Assembly: GCA_037957365.1 (NCBI GenBank) | Contig: JARHVA010000593.1 | Span: forward strand, 3,097,501 to 3,161,500 | Direction: 5' to 3' | Origin: Torreya grandis | Taxonomy: Eukaryota > Streptophyta > Pinopsida > Cupressales > Taxaceae | DNA: 64,000 nucleotides | Part shown: positions 12,111-22,975 of the stretch, piece by piece | Numbering within the stretch: the first letter of the stretch is position 1 | Layout: the number at the start of each line of letters is the position of its first letter | The notes under the pieces: model-generated | The model's input: the letters and a program-made list of their open reading frames with translations, nothing else | Told to the model about the DNA's origin: nothing | Databases searched by the model: none | Translations under genes and position numbers: made by a program

Positions 12111-13709
12111 TTCCAAACCATCCATCCACATTAAATATAGTCCAAGCTAACCCTAGAGAAACACAAAATCAAGCTACATATATGATTAATAAAATTTATG
12201 ACCAGTTATTACCTAAAGAAGCTCTAGAGAAATCTTCAATCTTGGATCTTCTTATGGGAGATGATTTAGATATAAGTCAACCTAAAATTATCAAAATAAC
12301 TCCTAAAACCTCTATAGAGCTCCTTGATCTCATTACATGGGGTTATTCATATGAACCATCCCCTTCATTTTCCTAAATTGAATCTCCTAAAGTGGAAAAT
12401 GAAACCACTCCTCGAGATGTCATAGATAAACATCTTGATACTTCTAGAGTCAAACATTCCAACCCTTTGATCCCTAGTGAAACTCTTCATAGTATACATC
12501 GAGATCACAATTTAATGGGATCCTATCATTTCATTTGATACCAAGACCCTTTGAAATCATCCTCTATCACAACACCTCCTTACCCTAAACCTACTAAGGG
12601 AAAGGGTAAATATTCTATCATCGATAGATGGGACAATTGTCTTAGCATTCCCCTAAAGAAAGCATTAGCCCATCCTCAAGTCAAGGTTGATCTTTTTTAG
12701 ATGTCAAAAGACAAAAACCTTAGTTTGAATACCCTTCTATTCTTAACACATGAAAGAGAAAAGGTCCAACCCATTTAATATCATCTTTGTCATCTATTTT
12801 AGGTCCTCATCCATCTTCTAAAGTAACTATCCATGCCATAGGTTCTTCCATTCAAACACGTGGGAAAATACAAAGTCTCCCTCCATTGTTAAACACACCT
12901 TCATCCTAGTATTCACCATATTCTACATAAGGCTTATTAGAGAAATTTAAATAAAAAGTGCCTAAGGTCATCCCTAACATAAAAGCTAAACGTCAAAACC
13001 AAATGATCAATACTTTGCCAAAAGAGATTGCACAACATTATATAAGACCAAAAAATGATCCTTTAAAAGGATCTTACATTGTAATATTAAAATAATCATT
13101 TGATACATCCCTCATAAAGCTACCACCTATATGGCCCAATAACCCTCACTTCTAAAGACCTACTTTGTATAGGAGTCAGGAGATATGCACATATCTAGAG
13201 TAGTTGGACATGATATAGAAAATTGTAATGCCCTTAAGGACATAATCCAATAGCTAGTCCAGAATGATGATCTATTAATTTATGATCTAAATGATAATTC
13301 TCCTAAGATAAAATTCACCATCCCGAATATTCCAGCCACCCATAATCCTGCTAGTCTTATAAATGATAAAGAAGCAATGGCTTCTTCAGACCCTCCATTA
13401 TTACACATTGATGTTGTCCATGTAGCCACTTGCTCTCAAAATCAAAGTCCTAATAAATCTAAAGTTTCAATTATAGGAGCCTCTACCCATAGTACAACTA
13501 AACCATCTAGATAAAATCCTAAAGTCTCTATTATAAGAACTACCCCAGCCAAAGCTAAGGAGTTGGTACAAATCTACATATTAAAACAACTCCACCAAAT
13601 GCCTATAAAAATGTCATTATATGAAATTATTGAAAACTTTCCACACCATTGACAAGCTATGATAGAAGGTCTCCAGGCTATTAAGGTCTGACTAAATGAG
13701 CCTCAACCA
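12111..13709 (+). pseudogene. Gag-protease linker region of element 1
   Basis: This is coding-like but fragmented sequence between gag and protease. A 64-codon open stretch at 12182-12376 (MINKIYDQLLPKEALEKSS...) is the longest piece. A 'SILGPHPSS' block near 12798 has a counterpart in element 2 (about 60760). No catalytic motif is seen. It is probably the low-complexity linker of the polyprotein, broken by TAG/TAA stops. Confidence 0.5.
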
Positions 13710-14264
13710 TTGTCAAAATTTATAGGGGCCCTCCAAATGGTGTCAAATGTTAGTTTCACTAATTTTGAGGTCATTCCTTTATCACCTAAAGATCAAGATC
13801 CCCCACTTTTCATCATAGCTCAAATAAATCAAACTCAGATTAAAACATTTATGATCAATGATGGGGCCAATATTAATATTATTTCTTTACATGATTTCCA
13901 ACAATTACAATGACTAAAAACCACTATTTCCCAATCCCCAATAATTCTTCAAGAATTTAATGACATGGTAACACCCACAGTAGGAATTGTTGTCATTATT
14001 TGCATAGGTTCTCGCACCCTCCATGAACTCTTTTATGTCATAAAAGGGACATTTCAATATAAAATTTTATTAAAACATTTGTGTATTCATGTGATGCGAT
14101 GTATCCCCTCTACCATCCATTGGTACCTTAAGTTTGAACATGAAGGCCATGTTCACATCATTCCCACTGATCCTCATCCCTTTAAATTGTGTAACTTCAC
14201 TTTTCAACCAAGTGATGTCATAATACCCTCACCTGACACAATCCCATCTTCATCTTCTAATTAA
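13710..14264 (+). pseudogene. Ty3 retropepsin-type protease (element 1), decayed
   Basis: A + strand frame runs through 13710-14264 with one TGA at 13911-13913. The active-site-like block INDGANINIIS has its Asp at 13860-13862. Downstream 'GSRTLHELFYVIKG', 'QYKILLKHLCIH' and 'MRCIPSTIHWYLKFEHEG' follow the order of Ty3/Tat proteases (flap, then the ILLGRPW-like block, here ILLKHLC). The protease would cleave the Gag-Pol polyprotein. The stop and the altered ILLGRPW block indicate loss of function. Confidence 0.7.
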
Positions 14265-14980
14265 GCCTAAACTAGCACAACTATTCCTACTTTAAAACTA
14301 CCAGCTCAAGAGTCTATTGATTCCATGATGAAACATCTTTCAATGGGGGAATACTAGCTATTAACCCTTAACATGTTACCCACTCCTAGGGAATACAGTC
14401 ATCCTAACAAATAACCCATGTATTCACCCAACCTAGGTGAGATCATCCCATTTGGGCCACCTTTCTTATGCACCCACTTAATATATGGTATTATTGATCA
14501 AACTACCCCAGGGCCTAACAATGACACCTGTGCTAAACCCTTTACATCCAAATTTTCATTTCTCAATAAACCCTAGTTTGCACAAACCTACCTTTATCAC
14601 TGTGTTTGGAAAGGCTTCAACATGGGTAGATATGAGTAGGGTCCCTATGATGTCACATTAGGATATTTCAAAAAACCACATGAAAAGCATGGCTTAACTT
14701 TGAGAAAGATTCTATAACCCCTCCTGAACCTATTCTTCTACCATTTATGGAAGAAGAAGTGCAATCTTCATCATCTGATACCTCTTCCTTGACCAGTGAC
14801 ACTGTATCCTTCCCTTCTAACTCTTTTTAGTCAATTTAATCTACATAGAACCCCTCATATTTCATCATGGTGGTGTGACCTGAACCATCCCTTTAGCATA
14901 TCCTAACTTAATAGGACATGATATGCTAACCATCCCTATTATTCAATGTCAAGATGATGAGTCAATCTTGACTCATTTAG
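14265..14980 (+). other. Protease-RT spacer of element 1
   Basis: Degraded sequence with no motif I recognise. Short Ser/Pro-rich stretches and stops fill the gap between the end of the protease and the first RT-like block near 15050. Confidence 0.4.
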
Positions 14981-15895
14981 GTGCTAAAAACTCTTATCCA
15001 TGAAATTATCTTCCATCTAAAACATATAGATTATTAAGTGAATCCACTTATGATATTAATATTATGTCTCAAGAAACCTTGAGGTTTGTTAAATTTAGCA
15101 AAGCCTTAGATCCCTAAGAAAACTAGGATTTTACCACTTTTCTATTAGACCATAGGAGGGCCTTTGCCTGGTCTTATAGCGATATGCCTAGTATTGAACC
15201 CACAATAATTATCCATAATATCATCACCTTTCCTAATGCTAAGCTGATAAAACAAAATATTTATAAAATGCATCCCCATATTGCACTCCTATTAAAATAA
15301 GAACTGCATCACCTCTTATCTACTAACTTTATTCAACCCATTGATTATCCTTAGTAGATGTCCAACATTGTTCTAATCACTAAGCCTACAGGGGGAATTC
15401 ACATCTATACTAACTTTTGTGATTTAAATCTTGCTTGTCCAAAATATGTTTTCCCTTTCCCTAACATAGATCAATTAGTGGACTTGATAGCTGGCCATGA
15501 AATGTTATTCCTTATGGATGGTTTTTCTAGTTACAATCAAATATTTATTGCACTAGAAGATCAACATAAGACTACATTTATTACTCTTTGGGGGACCTTC
15601 TACTACCATGTTATGCCCTTTGGCCTAAAGAACATAAGATCCACATTCAATGGGTCATGACTTATATATTTCATGACATAATCCACAAAATTATCGAAGA
15701 CTATGTAGATGACCTCCTTGGGAAGTCAATTTTTTTTAAGGATCACCTATCTATACTTAAGGTTATCTTCAATCATCTTCTCCAATATCATGTGCATTTA
15801 AATATGAAAAAGTGCATTTTTGGTGTCAAAATGGGTAAACTCTTGGGTTTCATTGTCTCTATTTAAGGAATAAAAGTGGATCTTGCTAAAATCAA
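14981..15895 (+). pseudogene. Ty3 reverse transcriptase (element 1), frameshifted
   Basis: Reads as an RT domain: 'DHRRAFAWSYSDMP' near 15148, 'MSNIVLITKPTGGIHIYTNF' from 15358, 'DLNLACPK', 'LMDGFSSYNQIFIALEDQHK', 'TTFITLWGTFYYHVMPFGLK' near 15570-15630, and after a frameshift near 15640 the catalytic 'DYVDDLLGKS' with Tyr-Val-Asp-Asp at 15702-15713. Two TAG codons at 15352-15357 precede the SNIV block where Ty3 RTs usually carry Trp and another residue. It would copy the element RNA into DNA. Conserved sequence around the active site makes the identity secure even though the gene is dead. Confidence 0.85.
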
Positions 15896-16430
15896 GGCTA
15901 TTATATAAATGCTTCCTCCATCAAACCTTAAGTAGCTACGTATTTTATAAGGTAAGCTATTATCTATTTGTCATTTTATCTCCCAACTCTCTAATTGGTG
16001 TTAACCCTTCCACCATCTATTAAATAATTATAGTCACTTTGTATGGGATTAAAATTATCAAGAAGCCTTTAACGCACTTAAAAACTATCTTCTATTGCTT
16101 CTAGTCCTCATTTCACCTAAGGAGGGTCAACCTTTCTTCCTTTATATCTTAGCTACTGATCATGGCTATTATATAAATGCCTCCTCCATCAAACCTTAAG
16201 TAGCTATGTAGTTTATAAGGTAAGCTATTATTTATTTGTCATTTTATCTCCCAACTCTCTAATTGGTGTTAACCTTTCCACCATTTATTAAATAATTATA
16301 GTCACTTTGTATGGGATTAAAATTATAAAGAAACCTTTAACACACTCAAAAACTATCTTCTATTTCTTCTAGTCCTCACTCCACCTAAGGAGGGTCAAAA
16401 TTTCTTCCTTTATATATTAGCTACTGATCA
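15896..16430 (+). repeat. Tandem 268-bp duplication inside RT/RNase H region
   Basis: 15896-16163 and 16164-16430 are adjacent direct copies, both starting GGCTATTATATAAATGC and running to GCTACTGATCATG. They encode the RT thumb/connection and the start of RNase H ('SICHFISQLSNW', 'EAFNALKNYL', 'FFLYILATDH'). By hand alignment they differ at roughly 15 positions. They share stops such as the TAG in CTTAAGTAGCTA, so the duplication arose after part of the decay. Confidence 0.85.
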
Positions 16431-17290
16431 TGCTCTAGGTGCTATGCTTGCCCATCAAAATAAGCATCACAAATAACAAGCTACTTATTATATAAGTTGT
16501 ACCCTCATAAAATATGAAACACATTATCTGCATATTAAGAAATTATGCCTAACATTGGTTCTTATAGCCTCTAAGATTCATCATTACCTACTTAACCATA
16601 AGATGTATGTAATTTGACTACCATCCCCCTTAAGTTTATGCATTCTAAGCCTTATCAAAAATAATGAATGACTCAATGGATTATGCTTCTAGCTAAGTTT
16701 GATCTGGAATTTCTCCATCAAAAGTCTGTTAAAGGATAGATTATTGATAATTAGCTAGTTGAAGCACCTCTTAGTGACAACTGAAGAATCAATTATGAGT
16801 TTCCTGATGAATCTATCGCATCCACTTCCCAATTAGTCCTAGAATATCAAATGACTCTATTTTTTAATGGGTCTAAATGTGAGTATGGAGGTAGCACATG
16901 AATTATATTAATCCTTCCTCAAGGTATTCCCATGCCTTTATCTTTTAAATTAGACTTTGATTATACCAATAAATTGAATAAATATGAAGCGTTGATCATA
17001 AGCCTCCAAACTACCCTTATATTAGGAGTTAGATCCCTTAATATCTATGTTGATTGTTAACTAGTGGTCAATCAAATTAATGGTATATATCAATGCAATA
17101 ATGATATTCTCAAAGATATAAGACCTTAGCCGATTATATCTTATCTACTTTTGAATGTTTATTTCATCCAAACTACTCCTAGATCAACAAATAAGTTTAT
17201 TGATACTATGACATCTCTTACCTCTTTTATCCCATCCTCATCTTAGGAGTCTAAGCTATTTATCCTTATTAATTGAGTTAACTAGCCTTC
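16431..17290 (+). pseudogene. RNase H and second RNase H-like domain (element 1)
   Basis: After the duplication the frame continues as Ty3 RNase H ('ALGAMLAHQNKHHK', 'YYISCTLIKYETHY', 'KKLCLTLVLIASKIHHYL'). A second RNase H-like unit follows from about 16850: 'MTLFFNGSKCEYGGST', 'LPLSFKLDF'-like, 'NKYEALIISLQTTLILGV', 'RSLNIYVDC' and 'LVVNQINGIY'. The first catalytic Asp expected in 'YFDGS' is Asn here (AAT at 16866-16868), consistent with a G-to-A change. A second, archaeal-type RNase H is a known feature of the Tat lineage. Stops interrupt both domains. Confidence 0.7.
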
Positions 17291-17339
17291 CTACATGAGA
17301 ACTGATCTTTCATCTATCAATAATATTGAGAAAAACCTA

Positions 17340-18350
17340 GAGGAGCCATGGTATGCACAACTATTTACTTATTTGTCTATAGGACTATCTTCTCCCCATC
17401 TATTTAAAGGTGTCAAGTGTGTCTTCTAACAGAAAGCTACCTGCTATACTATATTGGGGGATGTTCTTTATAAGCATGGTTTTGATGGCATTCTTCTTTG
17501 TTGTTTCCAAAAACATGAAGCTACCTTAGCTATCTAGGAAGTACATAACGGGTCATGTAGTGGACACTTTAGTGACTATTTAATCACTAAAAAAATCTTA
17601 CATTTAGGCTACTATTGGTCCACTCTGAATCAAGATTGTTGTACATATGTTAAGAGGTGTGTAAAATGTCAGTATCATGGAAAATTATCCCATATCCCTA
17701 GTAAATCCTTTTAGGAAATAAGGGAATTTTAGCCATTCTCCTAATGGGGACTTGATCTTATTGGGCAAATCAACCCTAAGTCCTCTCAATATCATGGCTT
17801 CATCATTACCGCTATAAAATACTTCACTAAGTGGGTGGAAGTTGTGCCACTTATCTCAACTAAGGAATAAAATATTATGAGTTTATCCACCATCACATTA
17901 TTTTTCATTTTGGAATACCATATAAAATAATAATAGATAATGGAAAATATTTTAAGAATAAGAATGTCTAGGCACTATGTGACTCATTTAAAATCAAATT
18001 AAGTTTTTACTCACCTTACTATCCTCAAGCCAATGGTCAAGTAAAAGAATCTAATAAAACCCTAGTTAAAATCCTAACCAAAATCATCAATGAAGCTAGG
18101 AAAGATTGGCATCTTCGTATCCCTTTCACCTTATGGGCATATCAAACTAGTATTCAAACCCCTACAAGTGCTACTCCTTTTTCCCTAGTCTATGGTATGG
18201 AAGTTGTACTTCCTTTAGAAGTCCAAATTCCCTCTCTTTGTGTCTCCCTTAAAGACATCTAGGGCATATCATTTGTCTTTTCTTAATGGTAAACCTGAAC
18301 GACAACCTCTTAATGTATTGCATCTATGCCTTTTCTATAGTTAATATATC
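17340..18350 (+). pseudogene. Ty3 integrase (element 1), frameshifted, C-terminal deletion
   Basis: The zinc-binding HHCC domain is at about 17540-17680 ('VHNGSCSGHFSDYLITKK', 'HLGYYWSTLNQDCC', 'YVKRCVKCQYHG'). The catalytic core has its first Asp in GLDLIGQINPKSS (17754-17756). Then, in another frame, come the second Asp in IIDNGKYFK (17936-17938) and Glu in QANGQVKESNKTL (18047-18049), followed by 'LWAYQTSIQTPTSATPFSLV' and 'GMEVVLPLEVQIPSL'. Shortly after, the frame jumps to 'YHLSFLNGKPERQPLNVLHL', the end of the GPY-type C-terminal region. Most of that region appears deleted near 18250. The enzyme would insert element DNA into the genome. Confidence 0.8.
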
Positions 18351-18715
18351 TTGGCTCATCTTGGTTAGTTTATCTTAAATACTATCATATCCCCTTATCC
18401 CAAAATATCAAATAATGATATGAGAGCTATGTGGTTATCCAATAGTCACTATAACCTCAACCTTGAATATGAATACCTTAGCTCTATATATAACATTCTC
18501 TCATGGATAAGTTTCACTTGTAATGGGAGAAACCCTAGATCATTATTTCCCTTATTTATTAAATGTTGTTAATTTTCCAAGATAACATAATCACCCCATG
18601 TAATGAACTCATGGGAACTATCTTAAGGTATCTTTCTATGCCAAACCTTGCATAACTATCTTTGGGATCCAAAATCAAGTAAGTAGTGAAAATCAAAAGT
18701 ATCAAAATGGGCTAA
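18351..18715 (+). other. Start of 3' region of element 1, no gene seen
   Basis: Non-coding sequence after the integrase end. I see only short reading frames and no motif. Confidence 0.4.
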
Positions 18716-18840
18716 ATAAACAAATTGATCCTTTGAAGGATAGCTATAATCAAAGGCTAATAATAGACTGATCCCTTAAAGGATAGTTGTGTAAAAACAT
18801 CAAAATGTAGACCACTCCCTTGAAGGATGGCTACCAAGTA
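18716..18840 (+). repeat. Three-copy hairpin repeat, element 1
   Basis: Three imperfect copies of a unit around GAtCCyTTrAAGGATrGyTA lie at about 18727-18745, 18768-18788 and 18813-18833. Each contains an inverted ATCCTT...AAGGAT core. The same three-copy set, with GCTCCCTCAAAGGATAGCTA, occurs at 62390-62520 in element 2 at the same place after integrase. Conservation between two diverged elements suggests an RNA-level or replication role; this is inference. Confidence 0.65.
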
Positions 18841-19640
18841 GAAAAATTCTCGTATTGATCAATATTTAAATTATGCTACTTAAAAGCCTTAAAAACAACA
18901 AAGCAATAAAATAAATTGTTAAAAGCAATATCCCAAGAAAGCTTCCTGTATCGATCAATTTTTTAATTGTAGGCTTCTCATATTGATAAGTCTACTCATT
19001 GGCAAAAAAATGATCCCTAAAAGATAAATCCTGATTTTGAAATATGGTGTGAAGAAGGTTATCTCTAAAGCAATACATACCCTGTCCCACTAAAATGCAT
19101 ATGATCCTAATAAATGGCCAAGGTCAAAGCTCTAGCTAACTAAGGTTTTATCAATATAGCTTATCATCTAGCTAAGGATGCATATGAAATGTGTATAAGA
19201 GGTTCTCTTTTGGTTATGATCCAAGTCAATGCTGAACAAATCAATAATCTATAATCACTAAAATTCCATAAATCCACAACAATAAATCATTAAAAGCTAT
19301 CTATAATCCATAATCATCATTAACCATAAATCCATAATTTATTTACATTCAATCATATAAGAAACTATAAGCATCCACAAGGTTAATAATGGTCTATATC
19401 AAAAAGTAGCATAATCCATAATCATAATCCAATAGTAAAAACCCATCTCATGATATAACATTTGAAATCAAAATAACATGTAAAATCCATAATCCATAAT
19501 CCATAAAGCATCCATAGCATATATGATAGCAATGATCAGAATTAAAATACATAACATCTAAGTCTATAATCCATAAAAGCACTACATATCCATAGGTATC
19601 AGTAAATTTGTAAACAAACATACATAATCCACCCATAAAC
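18841..19640 (+). repeat. Degenerate ATAATCCATAATC-rich sequence
   Basis: Low-complexity stretch. From about 19250 the word ATAATCCATAATC and fragments recur irregularly (for example 19305, 19413, 19490-19503, 19568). There is no regular period and no coding potential. The segment 18950-19010 shares a 'CTTCCTGTATCGATCAA'-like block with about 62565 in element 2. Confidence 0.5.
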
Positions 19641-19652
19641 ATAAGCAATGTC

Positions 19653-19755
19653 TGTATATATATATACACACACACACATATATACATATACATATACATA
19701 TATATATATACATACATACATATACATATACATATATACATACATACATATATAT

Positions 19756-19823
<68 letters not shown>

Positions 19824-19882
19824 TATGTGTGTGTGTGTGTGTATGTATATACATATATATACATACACACACACATATATAA
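19653..19882. repeat. Compound (TA)/(AC) microsatellite with inverted (AC)n/(GT)n arms
   Basis: Runs of TA, ACATAT and a long AC run (about 19777-19818) switch through CATACATATG to a GT run (about 19826-19842) and back to TA/ACAT. The AC and GT arms are inverted repeats and can fold as a hairpin. The alternating purine-pyrimidine sequence is also Z-DNA-prone. Long open frames across it on both strands are low-complexity artefacts. Confidence 0.95.
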
Positions 19883-19974
19883 AGTGTCTGTAGAAATGTC
19901 ATAGCAGCCCATACAATGTAATCTACTCAGTAAAATCAATCCTACTAAGATGAATGCTATCATCTCTCCCATCA

Positions 19975-22110
19975 TCCCCTCTTTGGCCTGCTATGCTCCC
20001 TGTAATAGTAGACCCCCCAAGTGTCCTCTATGATTTGTTGTAACTAGCCATACATGAAGTAAACTGAGGAACATCTTGTAGCCATCTCTATACTATCCTC
20101 TCATAATAGCTCATCTCAACAGCAAATCTCTATACCTCTATAGTAGTACTAAATCTATAGGAGTAGTGTTAGATCCTATAATATCTAGGGCTGGTCTCTC
20201 TACCAAAGTAGATATCATATACTCTATCTTTACTAGGTACCTATCTTGCTCTTATACAACATGGTCATGCCAACCTCTCAAGATATCAAGATCACCTTGT
20301 AATGTGGTAATCTAATCCTGTAAAGTATCATGGGTGATCCATGCCTCTTGTAGCTCTACCCTCATACTCATACACTTGGCCCTTAATGTGTCTCTCTTAG
20401 TGACAACTACAATAATATCTATAAGATCTTGTGTGAGAGTATCCTATAATGGTACCTCCTCCATGTGTACATTAGGGGCATCCTATAATGGTACCTCCTA
20501 TATGTATACATAAAGATCATCCTACTCAGCTTCTCCTCTATCCTCACCCTCTTCCCTCACCTCCTCAATGACTACCTCCTATCGAGGTCTCATCTCTCTC
20601 CTATCTCCTTGCTACTTCAATTGCAAACCAAGTTGCATAATCATCAGTGTAGCCAACATCATCTAAGTTAATAACTATAGGCTCCTTCTATGGCCTCATC
20701 AAAACCACTATAGTATCAAGGGTAGGCCAGTCTAGCTCTGTATCATCCCACCTATACAAGCATAGGGCTAATGAAATATCTTATAATAACCCAAACTAAT
20801 GATGGACCTTGTCAAAATAGAATAACTTGATATGCTTAAGCATCATCCCTATACCCTTATCTCCCAGGCAACATCCCCTATCTCCAAATCTAAACTAGGA
20901 CACACTGGGAAGTATACATAAGGCCTCTAAATAACATCCCCTATTTTTAAGCTACTAAACACTTATCTATAATACACTAGATCATGTATTATCCTATCTA
21001 TATAAGGAACAACTAGGTCATCATCCTATCAAAGGAAGCCTACATTGTAATCCATGTCTTTGAATCTGATCCATGGGGTCCTTATGGTGTGAATCACACA
21101 AATGTGTTCATATGCCCAATAATTTAATATGAATGAAATATCGAGACCTGATCAGTGCTGGGTGTACCAACCCCACAACTCCCTATATATCTACCCCAAT
21201 AGTGTGGGCACCCAAGCAAAAATAGTCCTAAACTCAACCATGTCTGCTATAACTCTAGTGAAGCTCCATAGTAGTCACCTTCTTGTAGAATTAGGTAACA
21301 CATAGCAGTTCAATGCCAACATCATCATCGTCAACACTAGTCTCTCTCTAGGGTCCTGGTCATACAATGGCTAAAATAGGAATCTGCTAGAAAAGAGTTT
21401 AACATCCAATGCATCCTTGCCATATAATCATGCTAGCACTGTTGCTTTCTTAGCCTCATAAAATAGTATATATAAGGGTACATAGAATTGATAATCATAA
21501 AATATGATGGATTTCCTCTGTCATAATGGTCATCTCACTGATCAATAACCAAAAAAGTGTTGGTGGTATAATCCCACCACTCTAGTAAGGCCACTATCAT
21601 ACCAATGTATCGATGGATAGGATGATAATGATGAATCCCTCTAAATCTTACAACCTCTAGATGGGTCTAGTCCTCATCACTCATAAAATCCCAAAACTAT
21701 GCCAATATTAGAGGGCCCTTTTCCCTCATCATCAATAGATTTCATGCCTATTAAGAACATCTTTTTGGTCAATAAAAATCTTAAGTTTTCTATTATAAAA
21801 CCTTCATTAGGGATTTATATCAATGCACTAGGGATCAATGCTGATTTAAACAAATTTACAATGATCCTTATGGATCATGATCAATCCTTATGAAGCATGT
21901 TGATCCTAATGGATCAACGTTGATTCCCTCCCCTAAAAAATTCCCCCTTGGACCTAACATTTTAAACCTATCCTCCCTCCCTCCAACAAATTTTTAAAAA
22001 TAAAACAAAAAAAAGAAAATAAAACAAATATCTTAAGCAAAAATAAACACATTAAAATTTTCCAAAAAAACATTATGCCTACCTCGTAGTGGAGTCATCA
22101 TCATCATCAT
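19975..22110 (-). pseudogene. Antisense plant mobile domain (PMD)-like gene inside element 1, decayed
   Basis: On the minus strand, opposite to gag-pol, a broken coding sequence reads from about 22100 down to about 19980. Diagnostic blocks, N to C: 'RYIGMIVALLEWWDYTTNTF' (about 21570-21630), in a shifted frame 'SEMTIMTEEIHHIL', then 'MVEFRTIFAWVPTLLG', and 'NYWAYEHICVIHTIRTPWIR' (WAYEH at 21104-21118). These follow the order of plant mobile domain proteins (aminotransferase-like PMD; a 'VERW...THTFHLP' block, 'GEMTITLEDV', then 'WAYEH'). A coiled-coil-like C-terminal part lies near 20240-20400. Antisense frames of this type are known in Grande-like Tat elements. Many stops and frameshifts; domain call from motifs only. 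Confidence 0.65.
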
Positions 22111-22961
22111 CATCTGCTTCTACTCACCTCCATCATATCTCACATATGCTTTAAAGGTTGAAACACAAAGTTTTTCTTTCAAATTCTTATTCAATCGATA
22201 GCCAAATGAGCCTTATGCCATGTTAGATGCCTATTTATGACTGTTTCTATGATCGATGCCAATTACTTAATTAATGTTGATTACTATAAATTGGTATTGA
22301 TTGTTATGGATCAATGTTGATTATCCTCACTTATTTAGATTTTATACTTGTGGACAATTTTAGATGCTCCCAGCTAGTTTCAAAGCCCTGTGTTATTGCC
22401 TTTGCTACAACTATCCCATTTTTATTTCATATTACCCTTTAGATTTGAGGATTTTGATCCTTTGTCAATTCCCTAATCTCCTTAAGGTGCACCTTTGTTT
22501 TTGGTATCTTGCCATTGTAAGATCCTAAGGGTATATTTTATCTCAAGAACATACATCTATAGGTAACACATACACCATATGCACATCAGATACTATGGTT
22601 CACCATTCCTATCCTTTATTATCTTGCTAGCCTTTACTTAAGCCAACCTATTTTAGCTATGGAATTTTTTTACTTGATTAGGTCTTTTGGGCATTACTGC
22701 TTGCATCACTTTTTATCTTGTTAAGTGCAACCTTGAAACTCCCTTGAGCCATCTGCACTTATAATTTTCCTTTGCTATCTTTTACTTGTCCATTTCCACT
22801 CGCCCAAATTTGTTTTTACCTTCCATCTTTTTCAAACCCATCATTTGTTCCATCTCACTTCTCGGTGCCTAGTTTGAAGGGGGATACCTCCTCACAATAA
22901 AATTAAGGCACTAGGTACCTTATAGTTTTTATCTCATGGCATGTTACTGCATACCACTTTA
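22111..22961 (+). other. 3' untranslated region of element 1
   Basis: No gene is visible. 22248-22330 holds several GATCRATGTTGATT-like imperfect palindromes related to the LTR motif clusters, and a similar group lies at 21815-21925 upstream. Confidence 0.4.
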
Positions 22962-22975
22962 CAAAAAGGGGCAAA
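22962..22975 (+). other. Polypurine tract of element 1
   Basis: CAAAAAGGGGCAAA directly abuts the TGTAGATGC start of the 3' LTR. This is where plus-strand synthesis would be primed. Confidence 0.8.

Noticed and set aside
19448..19975. Long open frames on both strands across 19448-19975
   Set aside because: They are translations of TA/AC dinucleotide repeats (Tyr-Ile, Cys-Val, Thr-His runs) and not genes.
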